Positions 59,343-64,000 of a stretch of DNA of 64,000 nucleotides are shown one piece after another; positions within the stretch are counted from its first letter, which is position 1; each line of letters starts with the position of its first letter. The stretch covers positions 1-64,000 of the forward strand of contig JADZCJ010000032.1 in assembly GCA_020851635.1 (NCBI GenBank). Direction: 5' to 3'. The notes under the pieces were generated by a model. That model did not search any database. It was not told where the DNA came from and saw nothing but the letters and a program-made list of their open reading frames with translations. The translations under genes and the position numbers were made by a program. Origin of the DNA: Anaerolineae bacterium (lineage in GTDB: Bacteria; Chloroflexota; Anaerolineae; UBA4142; SHND01).

Positions 59343-60989
59343 TTGATTGCCAAATTCGCCGGACTCGGCCCGCTTGCGGTCCTGGGACTGACGCTGGTAT
59401 GGTACGCGGCGTTGGTCATTCAGTATCCAACGCGCGGCGCGATTGGCAACGATCCCGCGACCTATGTCGGGATGGCGCTCGATCTCGCCGAACGCGGCAC
59501 AGTGACGCATTCTTTTGCGCTCTTTAACAATCTATCGGATACGGGTTTGAGCTGGGACGCATTTATCACTCCCGGTTATCACACCGTCCGCGAGACCGGT
59601 GCGATTGCCCCAAACTTTGCTTTTGGCTTGCCGCTCTTGCTCGCGTTCGGTTACCGGCTCTTGGGTGAATCTGCCCTCTACCGGGCGACGCCGCTGATGG
59701 GGCTGCTCGCGCTGCTCGTAACGTTTGCGCTCGCGCTCGAGTTTTGGCGTGACCTTGGACGGGCACGTCGTTATTGGGTTGGCGCGCTCGCCGCCCTGCT
59801 GCTTGCAACCTCTCCCAGACAAATCCAACTCGCGTTGGTGCCCATGTCCGATGTCCCGACACAGTTGTTTTGCGCGCTTGCAATCTGGTGCGCTCTCCGC
59901 GCCTTTCGACCATCCGACACAACTGTCCGTTGGAACACGATCGTCTTTGCTGCCCTCTGCGGCCTCGCTCTCGGCATCGCCTACCTCATCCGTCATTCGG
60001 CGCTTGTCCTGTTCATCCCTATCAGCGTTACCGCATTGTGGAGCATCAGAGAAAAGGGTCTGCCGGTGCGACAAATCGGCATCGCGCTCTTGACCTTTGC
60101 GGTCACGATTCTCCCCGATGTCATTTACCGCGCCACAACGCTCGGCAGCCCCTTGGCGGTCGAGAGTCCCGAGAGCGCGCAGCTCGCGTTGTCGGACGCC
60201 CCGCGCCAAATTATCCAAACTCTCGCCGCCCTGTTTTCCGTCACGGGTCCCGGTCCGGTCCTTTTGGTGCTTGTCATTGTGCTGGTGCTTTGGCGAGAAA
60301 ATCAAGAACGGTTCGCCATCGTCGTTTTGACCGCATGGGTCCTCGCATTCATCCTTTTTCACGCGCCTCTGCGGCTGACGGGAGTCTTTGAAAACAGTTT
60401 GCGCTATGTATTGCCGGCATATCCTGCAATTGCACTGCTCATCGGGCGCGCGATGGTGGCGCTCTTTGACCGGGGTTGGAGCGCTCTGCGTGAATGGCGC
60501 ACGGATGGACTTGGACGAAACCAACCCATACAACGGGGTTTGGCTGTGCTCGGTGCGTTGCTCGCTGCGCTCTTGTTTTTGCTCGCCATCCGCGCGGTCG
60601 CAGGTCCCGAACGCTTTGTCCTGCGTTCCTATGGCTGGATGAGCGCAGCTGCCCGCTCTGATCTTGATGCGCTCTCGCAAACCTTGCCGCAAAATGCCGT
60701 AATCGGAGTTTCCGATCAAATGGCGGGCGCGGTGATGTTGTATGTCAAACGCGATATTTTTCGTCCGGCAGCTTTTCGTAAACCCGAGGACGAATTTCCG
60801 CTTTTTCTGATCAAGCTGCGAGCCGAGGACCGCGCGGTATACTTGCTGGGTGATTGGAAATGCTCGCCTCTCGCCAATGCGAGCGAGTCCTTGCCAGAGT
60901 GGTTGGCGGAATATCCGATGTCGGATACGGGGCTTGAAATCGAGGATCTGCCGTACGAGTGCGAACAAAGAATCTATGAGATAAAATAA
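59343..60989 (+). CDS. Polytopic membrane protein, GT-C glycosyltransferase-like (PMT/ArnT type)
   Basis: 548 aa with about ten hydrophobic segments. The first loop after TM1 contains GNDPATYVGMALDLAERG, with the acidic residue placement of GT-C (GT39/83) enzymes, which use polyprenyl-phosphate sugars on the outer face of the membrane. SPRQIQLALVPMSDVPTQLF is another family-like loop. The C-terminal ~130 residues are soluble (LSQTLPQNAVIGVSDQMAG). A TTG start at 59343 gives a good N-terminal membrane helix; no Shine-Dalgarno is clear. Donor and acceptor unknown. Confidence 0.75.
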   Translation: MIAKFAGLGPLAVLGLTLVWYAALVIQYPTRGAIGNDPATYVGMALDLAERGTVTHSFALFNNLSDTGLSWDAFITPGYHTVRETGAIAPNFAFGLPLLLAFGYRLLGESALYRATPLMGLLALLVTFALALEFWRDLGRARRYWVGALAALLLATSPRQIQLALVPMSDVPTQLFCALAIWCALRAFRPSDTTVRWNTIVFAALCGLALGIAYLIRHSALVLFIPISVTALWSIREKGLPVRQIGIALLTFAVTILPDVIYRATTLGSPLAVESPESAQLALSDAPRQIIQTLAALFSVTGPGPVLLVLVIVLVLWRENQERFAIVVLTAWVLAFILFHAPLRLTGVFENSLRYVLPAYPAIALLIGRAMVALFDRGWSALREWRTDGLGRNQPIQRGLAVLGALLAALLFLLAIRAVAGPERFVLRSYGWMSAAARSDLDALSQTLPQNAVIGVSDQMAGAVMLYVKRDIFRPAAFRKPEDEFPLFLIKLRAEDRAVYLLGDWKCSPLANASESLPEWLAEYPMSDTGLEIEDLPYECEQRIYEIK

Positions 60990-61086
60990 AATGTCAACAT
61001 AGTATCTCAGCGCTGGCTCTTACGTTCCACAACTCTCCTCCTTTGAGGTCAATATTATTCCGAATAGCTTTAACTGGCTGACACAT

Positions 61087-61150
61087 GGAAACGCGAATCC
61101 TCGCGAATTTTTGCGAATAAAGATCGAGATTCGCGCAGATTCGCGTTTCC
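61087..61150. repeat. 13-bp inverted repeat with GCGAAT-rich interior
   Basis: GGAAACGCGAATC (61087-61099) pairs with GATTCGCGTTTCC (61138-61150). The interior repeats GCGAAT and ATTCGCG. It is the only structure I see in the 257-bp gap between the glycosyltransferase and the next gene; it could end transcription or be a degraded mobile palindrome. Confidence 0.6.
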
Positions 61151-61246
61151 CTCCGCGTTGTCGAGACGGAATCTATCAGCTCACTCTAGTTGCAGTAGGA
61201 TTAACGTCCGAACGCTTGATTATTTGATCGAATCCAGAGGTCATAC

Positions 61247-62757
61247 ATGCTTGGTCTTGGCACACCGGAGCTCTTGATCATTATAGTGCTCGCCCTGCTC
61301 CTCTTTGGCGCGGGCGGAGTGGGCGCTGCCGCGCGCGCGCTGGGCAAAACGCGCAAGGAACTGAGCCAGCTTTCGGACGAGATCCAGGCGCCATTCAAAG
61401 AGGTCGTGACAGAGGTCCGAGATGTAACCCTTCTTGATGCGCCTCCGCTGCAAGTTTTTGTCAGTTCCGTGATGGACCCGGAGCGCGAGGGCTTGATTGC
61501 CGAACGCGCCGCTGCCAAACAGGCGATTCAGGAAATTCGCATCACGCGTGCCTGGCGCTTTGAAGATAGTCCCGCTTCGCCGGACAGCGCGCGCTGGGTG
61601 TATTTAAAAAGGGTTGAAGAATGCGACATCTTCGTCCTTGTCCTGGGTAAAGAAATTACGCGCCCCGTGATGCGCGAATATTGGCGCGCTCGCAGGAACA
61701 AGAAACCACGTTTGGTATTTTTGAAAAAAGGGGAGCGTTCACCTGCAGCGCAAGCGTTTCTCAACCTTGTGCGAAACGAGGTGACGTACAAGGAGTTTGA
61801 GACCGCAAGGGACTTGAGCATAGAGACCTGGCGCGCGGTCGGCACGCTGCTGATCAACGCATTTCGAAAAAAACTCTCGCAAAACGATGTCGTTATCATC
61901 ACTTCATTACTCGCGCAACTGCCACCCGAGAGGGTTGCCGAGGAGCGCATTCAAGTGGGAGAAACGAACGCGCCGAACAAAAGAGACAGTACAGAATTAC
62001 CGTCCGTGAGGACCGGCAGAGACGGCAAGCGCATGCTTCTTGTTCCCGCCGGATGGTTTCTAATGGGCACAAGCGAAACAGATGCTATCAAGCTCCAGGC
62101 AAAGTATGGAGTATCGCGCGACTATTTTGGGCGTGAAATGCCGCAGCATCGTGTCTACCTGGACGCGTTTTACATTGGCGAAACGCTCGTGACAAACGCA
62201 GAATACAAACGCTTTCTGGATGCCAATTCGCGCGTGGCGATTCCCGATGATTGGGACAAGACCTGGCGCACTTTTCCCGCAGGCAAAGCCGATCACCCGG
62301 TCGCATATGTCAGTTGGCAAGATATCGGCGAGTATGCCTCCTGGGTTGGAGGGCGCTTGCCCACTGAAGCAGAATGGGAAAAAGCCGCGCGTGGCACGGA
62401 TGGACGCTGGTATCCATGGGGGAACACGTTCCCGGACGAGACCCGCTGCAATTTTGATGACCCGAGTCGAGGGACAACCCCGGTTGCAAGATACGCACCG
62501 CGCGGTAACAGCCCGTACGGCGTGATGGATATGGCGGGCAATGTGTGGGAGTGGTGTGCCGATTGGTATGAGGGCGGCTATTACAAATACTCCCCCAATG
62601 AAAATCCAAAGGGACCTCTCTCCGGGAATTACCGCGTCGTTCGGGGTGGTGCGTTCTCCTTGCTACAGGGTATGTCCGCTGTGCGTCCCGCGACCTTGAC
62701 GCTCCCGTCTCTCGTTACGGGCCTCTAGGGTTTCGGGTGGTGGTCGCTCCTGTCTGA
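61247..62757 (+). pseudogene. TatA-like / DUF4062 / formylglycine-generating-enzyme-like fusion with a C-terminal frameshift
   Basis: The open frame (61247-62728, 493 aa) has three parts. Residues 1-~48 look like TatA/E (GTPELLIIIVLALLLFGAGG plus amphipathic helix). About 68-150 is DUF4062 (LQVFVSSVMDPEREGLIAER). About 268-480 is an FGE-sulfatase domain (GTDGRWYPWGNTFPDETRC, MDMAGNVWEWCADWYEGG). The normal FGE ending is lost in this frame after VVRGGAF. It reappears in the -1 frame as YVRCASRDLDAP and LGFRVVVAPV, ending at TGA 62755-62757. A one-base deletion near 62655-62675, or an assembly error, would explain this. The truncation leaves most domains intact. Confidence 0.8.
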
Positions 62758-62800
62758 CTCTGAGCTCTGTCCCTCTGAACTCTGTTACTCTGAAGGGGGT

Positions 62801-62819
62801 CTGGGGGCAGCGCCCCCAG
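62801..62819. terminator. GC-rich hairpin upstream of the PLP-enzyme gene
   Basis: CTGGGGGC, 3-nt loop, GCCCCCAG. It is followed by an A/T-rich stretch rather than a T run. CTCTG repeats at 7-8-bp steps (62757-62793) precede it. Confidence 0.5.
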
Positions 62820-62854
62820 CGCGAAAAATTTACACGTTTTGAACGAGGAATCAA

Positions 62855-64000
62855 ATGTCCATCATTCTCGGTCCCACCTTTCAAGAAATGCTCCACCCGC
62901 AGACGATTGCGCCCGACACCCGCGCTCGCGCGCTGCAAATGAAAACGCAAGACCCGCTCGATCCCATTAACCTGTTCAACATCACCTGGCGCGATGCAAA
63001 TAATGACATCTTTTATTTTGTCATGCCTCGAGCGCTCACGGGCGTTGATGCCAATATTGTGGTCCTCTATGGCAAAGAATTCCCGACGGGCGCGCACAAA
63101 GTCGGCGCCGCATACTCGGTCCTTGTCGAAAAGGAACTCTTTGGCGAGGTGGACCCGAGCCAACACACGCTCGTCTGGCCCTCGACGGGCAATTACGGCA
63201 TCGGCGGCGCGTGGGTCGGCTGTCGCATGGGTTTCGACGCGATCGTCGTTCTTCCCGAAGGCATGAGCGCGGAACGGTTCCAGCGCATCGAGTCGTATGG
63301 GGCGCGAGTCATCAAGACGGTCGGTTCCGAGTCCAACGTCAAGGAAATCTATGACAAGACCCACGAACTCGCCCTCCGGCCCAACGTTCGCATCCTCAAC
63401 CAGTTCAGCGAAATGGGCAACTATCGCTTTCATTATCACGTGACGGGCAATACCATCGTCGAGCTGGCGCAAGAATTGAAAACGCGCGGCATCGGCACGG
63501 GGTCGGTTTCGGCATTTTGTTCCGCGATGGGGAGCGCGGGCACGATTGCGGCGGGAGACCGGCTCAAGAAGGTGTTTGGGACAAAGATTATCGGGCTTGA
63601 GCCGGTCCAATGCCCCACGTTGTTCAACAACGGCTATGGCACTCACGACATTCAAGGCATCGGCGACAAACACGTCACCTGGATTCATAACGTCATGAAT
63701 CAGGATGCCATCATGTGCATTGACGACATTGAATGTAAAAAAGGGCTGCAGCTGCTGAGCGAAGAAGCGGGGATGGAAACCTTGCACAAGCGTTTTGGCG
63801 TCCCGCAGCCCGACGTGGAAATGATGTCGGATTTGTTTGGCATCAGCGGCATTTGCAACGTGCTAGGAGCGATCAAGACCGCCAAATTTTATGGCATGAA
63901 CTCTCGCGACACCATTGTGACCATCGCGACCGACGCCCTCGATCGCTATTATTCCGTCATGGCAGAAATGACGCGAACATACGGTCCGATGGACGAAGCG
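62855..64000 (+). CDS. Fold-type II PLP-dependent enzyme (lyase/synthase beta-like), 3' end outside window
   Basis: 382 residues visible, open to the right edge. It begins MSIILGPTFQEMLHP after a GAGGAA ribosome site. The Schiff-base lysine is Lys82 in FPTGAHKVGAAYS, the substrate loop is PSTGNYGIGGAW, and SAMGSAGTIAAGDRL is the phosphate-binding turn. It is related to threonine synthase/cysteine synthase-type enzymes but does not match a single well-defined one. As the third PLP enzyme of this fold within 9 kb of ygeW, it could belong to the same catabolic programme, although the glycosyltransferase and FGE-like genes separate it. Confidence 0.82.
   Translation, partial: MSIILGPTFQEMLHPQTIAPDTRARALQMKTQDPLDPINLFNITWRDANNDIFYFVMPRALTGVDANIVVLYGKEFPTGAHKVGAAYSVLVEKELFGEVDPSQHTLVWPSTGNYGIGGAWVGCRMGFDAIVVLPEGMSAERFQRIESYGARVIKTVGSESNVKEIYDKTHELALRPNVRILNQFSEMGNYRFHYHVTGNTIVELAQELKTRGIGTGSVSAFCSAMGSAGTIAAGDRLKKVFGTKIIGLEPVQCPTLFNNGYGTHDIQGIGDKHVTWIHNVMNQDAIMCIDDIECKKGLQLLSEEAGMETLHKRFGVPQPDVEMMSDLFGISGICNVLGAIKTAKFYGMNSRDTIVTIATDALDRYYSVMAEMTRTYGPMDEA

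Noticed and set aside
59532-60968. Antisense 478-codon frame opposite the membrane glycosyltransferase
   Set aside because: Composition (Arg, Gln, Lys, Asp runs) is that of a shadow of hydrophobic codons; the sense strand has clear membrane helices.

Overview
The window reads as one contig of a bacterium with high-GC coding sequence (one hand-counted 60-base line of a core gene, 35461-35520, is 41/60 G+C), compact and almost fully coding. I infer an uncultured member of the Chloroflexota. The reasons are a stand-alone bacterial Elp3 of the type known from Dehalococcoides, a complete Aap-type amino-acid ABC transporter, a non-pyrrolysine MttB homologue, and mixed use of Shine-Dalgarno and apparently leaderless starts. 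This assignment is inference only; no rRNA or marker gene is present.

Layout. 1-1351: 5' part of an IS1634/DUF4277-type transposase leaving the left edge. 1447-4532: Elp3 tRNA-wobble enzyme, divergent from a Trm9-like methyltransferase, then RNase HI. 4758-7546: MttB-family methyltransferase and a CaiB-type CoA transferase/racemase. 7842-10640: Pat-like acyl-CoA synthetase/GNAT, bracketed by two palindromic terminators. 10693-15405 (minus): sulfate transporter (binding protein, two permeases, ATPase fused to two universal-stress domains). 15965-20547: AapJQMP amino-acid importer. 20646-25666: FtsK-like ATPase, two membrane proteins, LarA lactate racemase. 25764-36238: subtilase, esterase, small unknown protein, phosphatase, and four ATP-dependent carboxylate-amine ligases. 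This run is interrupted at 32840-34996 by an AT-richer insert (DUF433 protein, DGQHR-type protein, HEPN-like protein). 36295-41612 (minus): nucleoside hydrolase, Ig-like lipoprotein, penicillin acylase. 42004-44751: a second acyl-CoA synthetase/GNAT, followed by two MITE-like palindromic elements and an aldo/keto reductase. 46199-59332: a long, tightly overlapping operon with a molybdenum hydroxylase, M20/M14 peptidases, YgeY, threonine dehydratase, YgeW, carbamate kinase and threonine synthase. 59343-64000: membrane glycosyltransferase, a frameshifted TatA/DUF4062/FGE fusion, and a PLP enzyme leaving the right edge.

How the genes work together. The 46-59 kb operon resembles the E. coli xdhD-ygfM/ygeW-ygeY-yqeA purine/hydantoin fermentation set: hydroxylation by a Mo enzyme, peptide and ureido bond cleavage, carbamoyl transfer, and ATP recovery by carbamate kinase. 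The nucleoside hydrolase could feed bases to it. The 27-36 kb ligase cluster looks like a pathway making a small amide-linked or peptide-like metabolite, product unknown.

The signals I find most worth follow-up are the ligase cluster, the inserted DGQHR-HEPN pair, the Elp3/Trm9-like divergent pair, heptanucleotide-period repeats filling the gaps between co-oriented genes, and a set of -10 hexamers 6-8 nt from start codons implying leaderless mRNAs.
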